37,926 bases of DNA from assembly GCA_903958395.1 (NCBI GenBank), contig CAJBSZ010000096.1, positions 1-37,926 of the forward strand, in the 5' to 3' direction. Position numbers and translations under genes: made by a program. Every line of letters begins with the position of its first letter. Position 1 is the stretch's first letter. Under the pieces are notes generated by a model. It saw only the letters and a list, made by a program, of their open reading frames with translations, ran no database searches and had not been told where the DNA came from. This document shows positions 7,473 through 15,676 of the stretch, one piece after another. Source of the DNA: an uncultured bacterium. Its GTDB lineage: Bacteria; Verrucomicrobiota; Kiritimatiellia; CAIKKV01; CAITUY01.

Positions 7473-7535
7473 AATTCACATCCTTACCCAAGGCAGGGCG
7501 CCGCTTGCCGACTTCCTGCTCACAAAAGGGGGCAT

Positions 7536-7565
7536 AATCTATGATTCCACCCCCCATTCTGTCAA
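7536..7565 (-). promoter_or_regulatory. Sigma-70-type promoter of rplU-rpmA-obgE
   Basis: On the minus strand a perfect TTGACA (7565-7560) is separated by 18 bases from TAGATT (7541-7536, four of six -10 consensus bases). Transcription would start near 7529 and leave a 55-60 base leader before the rplU ATG. The position directly ahead of a ribosomal protein operon supports it. Confidence 0.6.
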
Positions 7566-7650
7566 TGCTTCTTTTGGTCATGCCAAGTTTTCCGCGCGCA
7601 CAAACAGGAATACTCGACTTTACGCCCTGTTCGCGCTATAGGTGCGAACC

Positions 7651-8805
7651 ATGAGTCATCACAAGCTCAAAATCTTATCCGTCGTGGGGGCTCGGCCGAA
7701 CTTCATGAAAATCGCGCCGTTTGTCGGGCAGCTGAATTGCTTTCCTGACGACTTCTCACACATTCTGGTTCATACGGGACAGCATTATGACGACTCCATG
7801 TCGGAGTCGTTCTTCCGCGACCTGAATATTCCGCGGCCTGATGTGGATCTTGAGATCGGCTCCGGCTCCCACGCCGAGCAGGTCGGCAAAACCATGATCG
7901 CCTTCGAAAAGGTCGTCCGGGACCATAAGCCCGACTGGGTCGTCGTGGTGGGCGATGTCAACGCGACCTGTGCCTGCTCGATCACCGCTAAAAAAGAGCA
8001 CGTCAATCTAGCTCATATTGAATCGGGCCTCCGCTCCTTCGACCTCGATATGCCGGAGGAAATCAACCGGATGGTAACTGACCGGCTGTCGGATCTGCTG
8101 TTCACCACGGATGAACTCGCGGATGCCAATCTCCTCAAGGAAGGGGTTCCCGCCAACCGGATCAAGCGGGTCGGCAACATCATGATTGATTCGCTCGAGG
8201 AACACCGCCTCACGGCTGCTGCGCTCATCCCCGACCGCTTCTGCGCCACCCAGGCCATCCCGGGCGCCCTGCATCCGAATCCTCCCCTGCGCGACAACCG
8301 TTATTCCGTCATCACCCTGCACCGCCCTTCAAATGTCGACGATAAGGACATCCTCGGGGAGCTGGTCGCCTTCCTGACCACCGATGTGGCGCCCGTTCTG
8401 CCTCTTATCTGGCCACTCCATCCCCGCACGCGCAAACAACTTGAATTGTTCGGTTTCTGGGAAACGCTCCGGAACTGTCCCGGGGTGGTCCTGACCCAAC
8501 CTCTCGGTTACCATGAGATGCTCCGGCTAACCCTGGGGGCCAAGGTCATGCTGACCGACAGCGGCGGACTTCAGGAGGAATGCTGCGTCCTGGGAACGCC
8601 CTGCCTGACTCTCCGGAAAAATACCGAGCGGCCCGTCACCCTGCGCGAGCATGGCGGAGCCAGCATCCTGGTGGGAAACGACATCGGAACAATCCGACAG
8701 GAGTTCCGCCTGGCCGCCACCCTGCCCCGCGCCCAACATAGTCCACCCTTGTGGGATGGCCACACCGCCGAACGGATTGTTGCCTGTTTCAGGGAATTGA
8801 ACTAA
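7651..8805 (+). CDS. wecB: UDP-N-acetylglucosamine 2-epimerase, non-hydrolysing
   Basis: A 384-residue GT-B-fold enzyme that interconverts UDP-GlcNAc and UDP-ManNAc in the cytoplasm. Family motifs in order: SVVGARPNFMKIAP at the N-terminus, HTGQHYDDSMSE, VVVGDVNATCACS, AHIESGLRSFDLDMPEEINR, and late in the protein LTDSGGLQEECCVLGTPCLTLR with NTERP, which contacts the uridine diphosphate. The ATG at 7651 is chosen over an in-frame GTG at 7642 because TAGGTG directly upstream serves as its ribosome-binding site. It is followed after 11 bases by an epimerase and then a sugar dehydrogenase, so the product probably feeds an acidic or amino-sugar polymer of the envelope. No glycosyltransferase gene is adjacent. 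Confidence 0.92.
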   Translation: MSHHKLKILSVVGARPNFMKIAPFVGQLNCFPDDFSHILVHTGQHYDDSMSESFFRDLNIPRPDVDLEIGSGSHAEQVGKTMIAFEKVVRDHKPDWVVVVGDVNATCACSITAKKEHVNLAHIESGLRSFDLDMPEEINRMVTDRLSDLLFTTDELADANLLKEGVPANRIKRVGNIMIDSLEEHRLTAAALIPDRFCATQAIPGALHPNPPLRDNRYSVITLHRPSNVDDKDILGELVAFLTTDVAPVLPLIWPLHPRTRKQLELFGFWETLRNCPGVVLTQPLGYHEMLRLTLGAKVMLTDSGGLQEECCVLGTPCLTLRKNTERPVTLREHGGASILVGNDIGTIRQEFRLAATLPRAQHSPPLWDGHTAERIVACFRELN

Positions 8806-8816
8806 TCTGACACATC

Positions 8817-9776
8817 ATGAAAGTCTTTGTCACAGGTACCGCCGGTTTTATTGGAATGAATCTGGCCCAGTCACTTCTCGGGGATGGCCATGAGGTTGTG
8901 GGGCTCGACAACTTCAATGATTATTATTCCGTTCAACTCAAGCGCGACCGGCATGCCCTGCTCGCCCACCATCCCCGCTACACCGGAGTTGAGGGGGATT
9001 TGTGCGACACGACCCTACTGACCCGCCTTTTCAAGGAACACCAGTTTGACGGGGTCTGCAACCTCGCGGCCCAGGCCGGGGTGCGTTACTCCCTGACCAA
9101 CCCGTTTGTCTACCAGAAGTCCAACCTGGAGGGTTTCCTTAACATTCTAGAAGCCTGTCGGCATGCCAAAATCCCGCGTCTCGTTTATGCCTCGAGCTCC
9201 AGCGTCTATGGGGGCAATACCAAACTCCCCTTCAGCGAAAGCGATCCCGTTGACCATCCTGTGAGCCTCTATGCCGCCACGAAGAAGGCTAACGAACTCA
9301 TGGCTCACACCTACACGCACCTTTATGGACTGCAAACCGTGGGGCTCCGCTTTTTCACGGTGTATGGCCCGTGGGGTCGCCCTGATATGGCCATGTGGAT
9401 CTTCACAAAAACCATGCTCGAGGGAAAACCGATTCCGGTCTTCAACCACGGGAAAATGCGCCGGGACTTCACTTTTGTTGACGATATTGTCGCCGGCGTG
9501 AAGGCCTCCCTTTTCAGCCCGGGCCTGAATCCCTATGAAGTGATCAATCTCGGCAACCATCACGCCGAAAATCTCATGGACATGATCGGGATCCTGGCAA
9601 ACACACTGGGCGTGGAACCGAAAATGGAATTCTTCCCCATGCAGCCGGGTGATGTCGAGGCCACCTACGCGGACATTTCAGTGGCTCAAGCCAAACTGGG
9701 ATTCCAGCCCACCACCTCCATCGCACAGGGAATTCCCCGTTTTCTGGCGTGGTACCGGGACTACCATTCAAAATAG
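8817..9776 (+). CDS. NAD-dependent nucleotide-sugar epimerase (UDP-glucuronate 4-epimerase-like)
   Basis: A 319-residue extended short-chain dehydrogenase. The NAD-binding Rossmann motif GTAGFIG is at residues 7-13; the catalytic elements are YASSSSVYGG and the YxxxK pair in LYAATKKANE. Features typical of UDP-glucuronate 4-epimerases are DNFNDYY after strand 2, NLAAQAGVRYS, RFFTVYGPWGRPDMA and GKMRRDFTFVDDIV. The reaction would convert UDP-glucuronate to UDP-galacturonate, or the N-acetylated equivalents given the neighbouring genes. Substrate choice between glucuronate and N-acetyl forms cannot be settled from sequence alone. The gene sits between wecB and a UDP-sugar 6-dehydrogenase and is probably in one transcript with both. 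Confidence 0.9.
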   Translation: MKVFVTGTAGFIGMNLAQSLLGDGHEVVGLDNFNDYYSVQLKRDRHALLAHHPRYTGVEGDLCDTTLLTRLFKEHQFDGVCNLAAQAGVRYSLTNPFVYQKSNLEGFLNILEACRHAKIPRLVYASSSSVYGGNTKLPFSESDPVDHPVSLYAATKKANELMAHTYTHLYGLQTVGLRFFTVYGPWGRPDMAMWIFTKTMLEGKPIPVFNHGKMRRDFTFVDDIVAGVKASLFSPGLNPYEVINLGNHHAENLMDMIGILANTLGVEPKMEFFPMQPGDVEATYADISVAQAKLGFQPTTSIAQGIPRFLAWYRDYHSK

Positions 9777-9809
9777 GATTGAAAGTCAGCATTGTATAAG
9801 GAGCCGCTC

Positions 9810-11120
9810 ATGACCTATCAGGAAAAGCTTATTGGGAAACTGAATCGCAAATCCGCGGTGATTGGAATTATCGGCCTGGGTTATGTGGGGTTGCCGCTGG
9901 TCATCCGCTTTATCGAGGAAGGCTTCCGCGTCCTGGGAATCGACATCGATGATGCCAAGGTGAAAAAGCTCAACGCCGGGAAAAGCTATATCGAGCATAT
10001 TCCCACCCAGGCTATACGCCGCTGCGTGAAGGCAGGGTTCCACGCCACCACGAATTTCGCCGAGGCCCGCAAGGCGGATGCGCTCATCATCTGTGTCCCT
10101 ACTCCCCTCGACGAACATCGTGAGCCGGATTTGAGCTATGTGATCGGCACGGTGGAGTCCCTGATCCCGAATATCCGGGCGGGCCAGATCATGTCGCTTG
10201 AAAGCACAACCTATCCCGGGACAACGGATGAGGAACTGCTGCCCCGGATCCAGCGCCGCGGCTTCACCATGGGGAAAGACTACTTCCTGGTCTTCTCTCC
10301 CGAGCGCGAGGATCCCGGAAACAAGTCCTTCAACACCCGCACCATCCCGAAAGTCTGTGGCGGCGACACCCCGGCCTGCCGCGCGGTCGGCGAAAGTCTC
10401 TACAGCCAGGTGATTGACCGGGTCGTTCCGGTTGGCTCCACCCGCGTGGCGGAAATGACCAAGCTGCTCGAAAATATCCACCGCTCCGTGAACATCGGGC
10501 TGGTGAATGAAATGAAGATCGTGGCCGACAGCATGGGCATTGACATTCATGAGGTCATTGCCGCCGCCTCGACCAAGCCTTTCGGGTTTGTGCCCTACCA
10601 GCCCGGTCCCGGACTGGGCGGCCATTGCATTCCCATCGATCCCTTCTACCTCACCTGGAAAGCCCGGGAGTACGGCGTCCATACCCGATTCATCGAGCTG
10701 GCGGGCGAGGTAAACAGCGGGATGCCGGAATGGGTCATCAATAAAGTGGCGGACGCCCTGAATGAGCGCGGTAAATCCGTGAAGGGCAGCAAAATCCTGG
10801 TTCTGGGAATATCCTATAAGAAGGATGTGGACGACCCGCGTGAGTCGCCCTCCATGATCCTGCTGGAGAAGCTGCGTAAGCGGGGCGCAAAATTCGCCTA
10901 CTCCGATCCCTACTTTCCCTCGTTCCCCAAAATGCGGGAACATCATTTCGATTTGAAAAGCGTGTCCCTGACCCCGCGCAACATCGCCTCATTCGACTGC
11001 ATCCTGCTGGCCACAAACCATACGGCCTTCGACTACAAGAAACTGAAGAAGCATGCGAAACTGCTTGTGGACACCCGGGGAATCTACCTGAAACCCGCGA
11101 AAAATATCGTCAAGGCGTAG
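9810..11120 (+). CDS. UDP-N-acetylglucosamine/UDP-glucose 6-dehydrogenase family (WbpA/TviB-like)
   Basis: A 436-residue NAD-dependent dehydrogenase that oxidises C6 of a UDP-sugar to the uronate. The N-terminal Rossmann motif is [12 protein letters not shown], and [12 protein letters not shown] resembles WbpA/TviB enzymes that act on UDP-GlcNAc. The catalytic cysteine is Cys273 in [12 protein letters not shown], and the C-terminal UDP-binding domain contains [17 protein letters not shown]. The start at 9810 is preferred because AAGGAG lies seven bases before it; an in-frame TTG at 9792 precedes that site. With the 2-epimerase and 4-epimerase upstream, the likely products are uronic acids such as UDP-GlcNAcA, UDP-ManNAcA or UDP-GalNAcA for surface polysaccharide. 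UDP-glucose remains a possible substrate. Confidence 0.9.
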   Translation: MTYQEKLIGKLNRKSAVIGIIGLGYVGLPLVIRFIEEGFRVLGIDIDDAKVKKLNAGKSYIEHIPTQAIRRCVKAGFHATTNFAEARKADALIICVPTPLDEHREPDLSYVIGTVESLIPNIRAGQIMSLESTTYPGTTDEELLPRIQRRGFTMGKDYFLVFSPEREDPGNKSFNTRTIPKVCGGDTPACRAVGESLYSQVIDRVVPVGSTRVAEMTKLLENIHRSVNIGLVNEMKIVADSMGIDIHEVIAAASTKPFGFVPYQPGPGLGGHCIPIDPFYLTWKAREYGVHTRFIELAGEVNSGMPEWVINKVADALNERGKSVKGSKILVLGISYKKDVDDPRESPSMILLEKLRKRGAKFAYSDPYFPSFPKMREHHFDLKSVSLTPRNIASFDCILLATNHTAFDYKKLKKHAKLLVDTRGIYLKPAKNIVKA

Positions 11121-11134
11121 GGCTCAAAAGGCCG

Positions 11135-11566
11135 TTACACCACCGTCATGACCATCGCGCCCAAGACGCCCATCAACACCCCGGCCGTAAAGCCGATGAG
11201 GCAGGTTCGTACCCGGGGCGGACGGGGATGAAAATGGCGAAGGGTTAAGAACCCGACCAGTACGGCAATCACAAGCGCCGTCGGAATGGATCCCGCCAAT
11301 CCGGCGAGGCTGGTGGAACATAAGGCACTGCAGCCCGCTTTGATAGGCGGCAGATCATACCCGTCGGCCCGCCCATAGATCAGGCGTCCCATTCCGGTTC
11401 CCATCAGCATTCCGCCCATGATTCCGATCATGAAGGTGCAAATGGACAACAGGATATTCCGCCTGGCGAGCCAGCCGGTAACGGATCCGGCAACCGCGCC
11501 GGCCAGCATGGAGGCAAGAATCGTTAATTCCACCAACTGGATGCCTCTTGAACTCGGATCGACCAT
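11135..11566 (-). CDS. Small polytopic membrane protein of unknown function
   Basis: A 143-residue protein with about four hydrophobic segments: roughly residues 12-30, 37-58, 85-108 and 120-142. The first two are rich in glycine and alanine (AGAVAGSVTGWLAR, IGIMGGMLMGTGMG), a pattern that allows tight helix packing. Two cysteines lie in the central loop (AGCSALCS). No family is recognised. A TAGGA stretch just upstream of the ATG is a plausible ribosome-binding site. It converges with the dehydrogenase gene and stops 15 bases from it. Confidence 0.6.
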   Translation of the reverse strand: MVDPSSRGIQLVELTILASMLAGAVAGSVTGWLARRNILLSICTFMIGIMGGMLMGTGMGRLIYGRADGYDLPPIKAGCSALCSTSLAGLAGSIPTALVIAVLVGFLTLRHFHPRPPRVRTCLIGFTAGVLMGVLGAMVMTVV

Positions 11567-11687
11567 AAATCCTACCCTTCACCCCTTCTCTGGGCCATCA
11601 TCAATCTTCCAAGTCCTCCTTATGGGGGAATACACGGGGTAAAGTCAAGCGCCCCCTGTTGAAGGGCAACCGCACGACGGGCTTGTT

Positions 11688-11900
11688 TCAAGGGAACCGG
11701 AGCAAACTGCCTTCCGCTGCGCGGCCCTTGAGGGAACGGCCTTGATCCACCATCACTTCTTTTTCAAGCGAGCCCAGTTTTGACTTCAGGATTACTTTGA
11801 TGCGATCAATTTCTTTATTCGCGCGCTCCAGTTCACTCTTCAGAATCAGGATCCAGAAAAGAAAAAAAAGACACACCAGGCACAAAACAGGAACCATCAT
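11688..11900 (-). CDS. Small membrane-anchored coiled-coil protein
   Basis: A 70-residue protein. Residues about 3-20 form one hydrophobic segment (VPVLCLVCLFFLFWILIL), followed by a charged heptad-like stretch (KSELERANKEIDRIKVILKSKLGSLEKEV) predicted to be a short coiled coil. A strong ribosome-binding site, GGGGAGG, lies five bases before the first ATG and eight before a second ATG at 11897, which supports a real gene despite the small size; either start is possible. No family is recognised. It lies close to the polytopic membrane protein at 11135-11566 and may be expressed with it. Confidence 0.6.
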   Translation of the reverse strand: MMVPVLCLVCLFFLFWILILKSELERANKEIDRIKVILKSKLGSLEKEVMVDQGRSLKGRAAEGSLLRFP

Positions 11901-11971
11901 AACGTCCTCCCCTCAGGTTTCTTATCCTAAACCCCCTCGCGGCCGAAAGGCAAGCCCGGGAACAGCGGCCA

Positions 11972-12025
11972 CAGCAATTCGCATTATGGCCGAAGACCGC
12001 CTGGCGGCCATAACGAGAATTGCTG
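11972..12025. repeat. Long imperfect inverted repeat
   Basis: Two 21-base arms (11972-11992 and 12005-12025) pair with only two mismatches around a 12-base loop; the outer nine pairs are CAGCAATTC/GAATTGCTG and the inner block is TTATGGCCG/CGGCCATAA. No T-run follows on either strand. It sits in the roughly 270-base gap between the small coiled-coil gene and the envelope-protein gene at 12171. A second short hairpin (CCTGATT, loop CAA, AATCAGG at 12065-12081) follows it. Possible identities are a miniature mobile or REP-like repeat, or a regulatory RNA structure in the leader of the downstream gene. Confidence 0.6.
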
Positions 12026-12170
12026 CAGCAGTCCCGGTTGTTCATTACCGCGCATCAGAAAAACCCTGATTCAAAATCAGGATAATTCTGATTGAGGAAT
12101 CATCACGGCCCCATGATAATTCCGTTTTTTTCAGTCTGTCGCGTAGCCTTCGAGTTTTCTCCTTCAGGTA

Positions 12171-13433
12171 ATGACCATCGAACGTATAAAGAAAAGACAT
12201 GTCGGGTGGATTGCCGGGCTGGCAGTTTGCAGTCTTGTGATTGTCTCCCTTGGATTTGATGGGTTTTGGGCGTCTTCTTCTCAATGGCCACCCCGCAACC
12301 CGGAACTTCGTGTCTGCGGAATCGGGGCCTGGGGTCGGCTGTGGTATGAACCCTCGTCCATTGAAATCCCTCCGGATCGGATTCAATTTCAATCGTTCAG
12401 CGTGAAAAAGACGCAGTGGTATGTTGCGGGCTTGTCATCATCCAGCTTGATGGACTCCCTTCACTCCTGCGGATTGACAGCGGAGCAAATCAGGGATCTC
12501 CTGTCCACGATGAGTCCTGCCCCAGACAAAATTGGCCGACTCCTGAATCCTTCGGGAGAATTGATTCTTTCATTGAGTGATCCTGTCCGGCGAAAACTTT
12601 ATGGCATGCTTGGGAAATACGCTCCCAATGATATGTGCACCTGGCCCTTCCGGTTCAGCGGAGACGCCCCGGAGGACTGGCTCAAGGAGGGAACCGTTGA
12701 TTCACCGGTGATGGACCTTGTCAAATCACTGATTTATCACGAGGGCAAGTGCCAGATGTTTTCAGATCTGAATTTCGTACTGGAACGTTATCCCTCGGCC
12801 GCCGTCTACTCCACCCTCTTTTCCGTTCTGTCGCGACAATCCACCCTGGTGGCCCACGTCAGGGTACTGCCGGAAGATGATGCGGATGCCCTGGCGAGTT
12901 ACTGGGGAGTTCCGCATCGCGAGACTGAAGTCCGAACCTTGATGAAAACATTGCAGGGCACCGATATCTGCCGTGATGTTCCCGTATCCATGCTCCTACC
13001 CGGTTTTGCGCGGGATCGGATCTACCGGTATTGGCATGAGGGCGACCCCGAATTTGCCAGTTGCCACTACACGGCCATGAACTTTCTCAACGAAAGAGCC
13101 GACGGCCGGTTCACCAACCTTACGGAAGTGGCCCAAACTCTGGCGACTGACTACGTGGAGGTCAGGCAGGATTTCAAACTTGGCGATGTCATTCTACTGA
13201 TGAAAAACGAGGCCGAGGCGATTCACAGTTGCAACTATGTCGCGGGCGGAATTGTTTTCACCCGAAATGGAGGGAGTTTTGCCCAGCCTTGGATGCTTAC
13301 AACGCTGGACGCTCTTGTGGATTTCTATTCTTACCCGGAAGCCGTGAAGGTAAAAGTCATGCGGCGTCGCGACCTCCTGGGCACCACACCCGACATCGCC
13401 CAGCTCAGTTTCGGGAATCCCGCTCCGGAGTGA
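12171..13433 (+). CDS. Membrane-anchored or exported protein with possible NlpC/P60-like C-terminal domain
   Basis: A 420-residue protein with an N-terminal hydrophobic segment (about residues 11-34) that acts as a signal peptide or anchor. The middle, about 50-285, is not recognised. The C-terminal part contains CHYTAMNFLNERADGRF with Cys298 and, after GDVILLMKN, AIHSCNYVAGGIVFTRNG with His352. A cysteine followed by a GDxxxx strand and a histidine leading a beta strand is the arrangement of NlpC/P60 cysteine hydrolases that cleave cell-wall peptides. The resemblance is partial and the assignment is inference. The ribosome-binding site is weak (CAGG two bases before the ATG). The stop lies two bases from the convergent receiver gene. 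Confidence 0.65.
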   Translation: MTIERIKKRHVGWIAGLAVCSLVIVSLGFDGFWASSSQWPPRNPELRVCGIGAWGRLWYEPSSIEIPPDRIQFQSFSVKKTQWYVAGLSSSSLMDSLHSCGLTAEQIRDLLSTMSPAPDKIGRLLNPSGELILSLSDPVRRKLYGMLGKYAPNDMCTWPFRFSGDAPEDWLKEGTVDSPVMDLVKSLIYHEGKCQMFSDLNFVLERYPSAAVYSTLFSVLSRQSTLVAHVRVLPEDDADALASYWGVPHRETEVRTLMKTLQGTDICRDVPVSMLLPGFARDRIYRYWHEGDPEFASCHYTAMNFLNERADGRFTNLTEVAQTLATDYVEVRQDFKLGDVILLMKNEAEAIHSCNYVAGGIVFTRNGGSFAQPWMLTTLDALVDFYSYPEAVKVKVMRRRDLLGTTPDIAQLSFGNPAPE

Positions 13434-13434
13434 T

Positions 13435-13860
13435 TCAAAATAAAGCCGGAATCACGGGGTGACAGTCCACGGCCCTGTCAATCCGATCAATCCAGGCATT
13501 GAACTCAGCCAGATCCAGAGGCTTGGTGAAATAGCGTGTCCCGTATTTCGCCATCCGGGTCAAATCCTCATGCCCCAGCCCTTTCCCTGAAATCAGGGCC
13601 AGGTTCAAGCAGCGGCACCCTTTTTTCATGATGGATTCCAAGAGCTCGACTCCGTTCACAGACGGCATATCGACATCCGAGATGATAATGGCCGGACAGT
13701 TGGGATGCAGGGAACAGGGACAGTTCAAATCCTGGTGCAGGGGGGTTAAAGCGGGGTCTGCATAGCCTTCAACCTCATAACCCCGTCGCTGCAGAACCCG
13801 TTTTAAATACGACAATGCCATCGGATCATCATCAATAATAATGGCTTTATTGTTTTTCAA
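13435..13860 (-). CDS. Stand-alone receiver protein with cysteine-rich loop
   Basis: A 141-residue single-domain response regulator. The acidic cluster is Asp10-Asp11-Asp12, the phosphoacceptor is Asp62 (IIISDVDMP), the switch residue is Ser91 (ALISGKG) and the lysine is Lys113 (YFTKPLD), so phosphorylation chemistry should be intact. There is no output domain. Just before the phosphoacceptor strand is an insertion with Cys47, Cys49 and Cys54, and the next helix ends with Cys82 and Cys84. The receiver at 15858-16250 has cysteines at matching places. The cysteines could bind metal or form a redox-sensitive bond that gates phosphorylation; this is inference. No partner kinase is adjacent, although a PAS kinase lies 2.4 kb away. 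Confidence 0.85.
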   Translation of the reverse strand: MKNNKAIIIDDDPMALSYLKRVLQRRGYEVEGYADPALTPLHQDLNCPCSLHPNCPAIIISDVDMPSVNGVELLESIMKKGCRCLNLALISGKGLGHEDLTRMAKYGTRYFTKPLDLAEFNAWIDRIDRAVDCHPVIPALF

Positions 13861-13986
13861 CCGGCTCCCTCGCGTTCACGCAGAATCCTTCCGCGTGTTT
13901 CTGCGGGGGAGTCTAGGGGCGTAATTCCGAAAGGGATATAGGGGAAACCCTGATATTGGGGTCAGGATTTTCCTGATGGGAGCCGA

Positions 13987-14304
13987 TCACTCCTTCATGA
14001 CAATCTTGATATCCTTGCTCCAGCCTTTATCCGCCAAAACCATCCGATGATCCGCCTGATACTCAAAAGTGAAGATAACCAGCCCCTTGAATTTTCCTTT
14101 ATCCTGTAGCCGGTAATTCAAAATGCGCCCGCCAAAATAGGAAGGCTCCGCCCGCTTCTTGTGAAAAAGGATGGAACCGCCCAGCAGGGCTTTCGCCTTG
14201 GCTTCGGGAAGAGCCCAGTGGCCGCTTTCCCAAATCTGCTCCGCGACCTTGATGATTTCGTCATTCCGCTCTATCAAATGAATACGTTTTGATTTTATCT
14301 TCAT
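13987..14304 (-). CDS. Small conserved-looking protein paired with PRiA4b-ORF3 gene
   Basis: A 105-residue basic protein without signal peptide or membrane segment. The N-terminal third is helical and charged, and the rest looks strand-rich (FGGRILNYRLQDKGKFKGLVIFTFEYQ), ending GWSKDIKIVMKE. No family is recognised with confidence; the strand pattern vaguely recalls small PUA/ASCH-like folds, which is a weak guess. Its ATG overlaps the stop of the PRiA4b-ORF3 gene (ATGA), so the two are translated together and probably act together. Confidence 0.6.
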   Translation of the reverse strand: MKIKSKRIHLIERNDEIIKVAEQIWESGHWALPEAKAKALLGGSILFHKKRAEPSYFGGRILNYRLQDKGKFKGLVIFTFEYQADHRMVLADKGWSKDIKIVMKE

Positions 14305-14957
14305 AGTGAAGCCCCCTCTTTCTCCATAAACACCTTATCCCATCGCGCTTGCGGATTTGAAAAATGAACCGCACCGGGATGAAACCATTCCGGGTCAAAA
14401 TCCTTCCCGACCCACCGTTTCATAGCCTTATGCTCGGGATGCTTGCGGTCTTTCAAGGCCGCCAAAAGCATTTCGTACCCCATCGCGCCCCCGCAATCTT
14501 CAGGCGGACAGGCCCGTTCTCCCGCCAGACAAAACGGATACGCGGCTCCGTCCATCCTTGGGTAAATACCCTCCAATTCGAGCCAATGTCTCCAGCAATC
14601 CCCGAAATCATACTCATATTCCGCAATTCTGTTGGTATCTGAAAAATAGTCGGCAATATCCTCGTCCCATCCATAGCGGGTATCATGGGCGGCTTCTTTT
14701 TCGTCCAGAATCATCCTGACCTGATCGCCGGTCTTGGGGTTCATGATACGAAATTCGTGAAGATGGCAATCCTTCCATCCCATTGCATCCTGAATGGCAC
14801 AATGGAGGTTCCAAAAGTCATAGCAGGCCGGCACTTCAATCAGTCTCCACACGGGCGGGGTATCCCGGAGGGTAATCTTGAAGCGATAGACCTGTTCAAA
14901 GGGAATGAGCGTATAGTTGAAGAGTCTGTCGGATTTTGACTTTTTCATGGTCTTCAT
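14301..14957 (-). CDS. Plasmid pRiA4b ORF-3 family protein
   Basis: A 218-residue protein matching the PRiA4b_ORF3 family, named after an Agrobacterium plasmid gene. Recognisable elements are YRFKITLRDTPPVWRLIEVP near the N-terminus, LHCAIQDAMGWKDCHLHEFRI, then EYEYDFGDCWRHWLELEG and the cysteine signature GERACPPEDCGGAMGYE. The biochemical function is not established; members are common on plasmids and in accessory chromosomal regions. ATG codons at 14957 and 14948 are both possible starts, with no strong ribosome-binding site for either. The overlap with the small gene downstream suggests a two-gene unit. The gene lies about 125 bases from tRNA-Gln, in a region with other signs of gene turnover. 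Confidence 0.85.
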   Translation of the reverse strand: MKTMKKSKSDRLFNYTLIPFEQVYRFKITLRDTPPVWRLIEVPACYDFWNLHCAIQDAMGWKDCHLHEFRIMNPKTGDQVRMILDEKEAAHDTRYGWDEDIADYFSDTNRIAEYEYDFGDCWRHWLELEGIYPRMDGAAYPFCLAGERACPPEDCGGAMGYEMLLAALKDRKHPEHKAMKRWVGKDFDPEWFHPGAVHFSNPQARWDKVFMEKEGASL

Positions 14958-15081
14958 GGGCTGATTGTTTACCTTGCCGGATCATTTTCCAAGTTAATTC
15001 CACCGCCCGGCCCGTATTGTTAGCCTTTAGCCTGGCGGTCCCGACACGGGGCTTCCGGGATTTTAAGGGTTGGGAGTTGAT

Positions 15082-15155
15082 TGGTTGCCGGACTAGGATT
15101 CGAACCTAGACAAGCAGATTCAGAATCTGCTGTGCTACCATTACACAATCCGGCA
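15082..15155 (-). tRNA. tRNA-Gln (anticodon CUG)
   Basis: A complete cloverleaf on the minus strand: 7-bp acceptor stem TGCCGGA/TCCGGCA, D stem GTGT/GCAC with AATGGTA loop, anticodon stem GCAGA/TCTGC with loop TTCTGAA (anticodon CTG, reading CAG glutamine codons), and T arm CTAGG-TTCGAAT-CCTAG. The discriminator base is A, and the CCA end is encoded (15084-15082). A truncated copy of its 5' half lies about 520 bases away at 15677-15709 in the same orientation. Confidence 0.96.
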
Positions 15156-15262
15156 GGAAAGACAACGAATGTACCATAGAACCCCAATGATTCAAGGCTT
15201 TTTTCCCTCGATTTACTGGGCTTTTTCAGCATTTCCGGACCAACAGTCCTTTTCCTGCAACA

Positions 15263-15298
15263 CCCGCTGGCGGGCGTAGGCATGCCTCGGTATACGCC
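15263..15298. repeat. GC-rich double-hairpin element
   Basis: Two adjacent inverted repeats: CCCGC-TG-GCGGG at 15263-15274, and GGCGTA at 15273-15278 pairing with TACGCC at 15293-15298 around a loop that itself contains the palindrome GGCATGCC. The composition and structure resemble REP-type dispersed palindromes. It lies between tRNA-Gln and a broken hydrolase gene. Confidence 0.45.
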
Positions 15299-15412
15299 GG
15301 CAGAAAACCTTAACGATGACTTAACGGTGACTAATAAAGCAAGGTCAGCGGAAGGGACGGGCCTCAAATCGGATGGACGGCGGAGAACCTTGGGGGCTAG
15401 ACGGATATCCCC

Positions 15413-15673
15413 ATGGCTCCGTTCGACAAACTTCGCAACGACCGTCGCATCCGGGAAATATCATGCCCCCTGCTGGTCATCCATGGCGAAGCCGACGGGG
15501 TTATTCCGATTTGGCATGGTCGCAAACTCTACGATCTGGCTCCCGTCCCCAAGCAATGCTGGTGGGTACCCCATGCCGGCCACAACGACATCGTCACGAC
15601 GGACGCACAGGGATACTGGTCACACATCAGGGCATTCCGGGACTGGGCCATGACCTTGAGCGGGAAGGGGTAA
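15413..15673 (+). pseudogene. 5'-truncated alpha/beta hydrolase remnant
   Basis: The 86-codon open frame encodes only the C-terminal part of an alpha/beta hydrolase of the BEM46/dienelactone-hydrolase-like type: CPLLVIHGEADGVIPIWHG carries the acid-residue region and PHAGHNDIV the catalytic histidine. The nucleophile elbow (GxSxG) and the entire N-terminal half are missing, and no such sequence is found in other frames upstream. The fragment is therefore almost surely non-functional. It lies between tRNA-Gln and the truncated tRNA-Gln copy, which suggests that it arrived or was left behind by recombination at the tRNA. Confidence 0.8.
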
Positions 15674-15676
15674 GTC

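Noticed and set aside
9786-10946. Open frame of 386 codons on the minus strand
   Set aside because: It is antisense to the UDP-sugar dehydrogenase, which has complete catalytic motifs.
12045-12392. Open frame of 115 codons on the minus strand
   Set aside because: It overlaps the start of the envelope-protein gene and has no recognisable start signal or domain.
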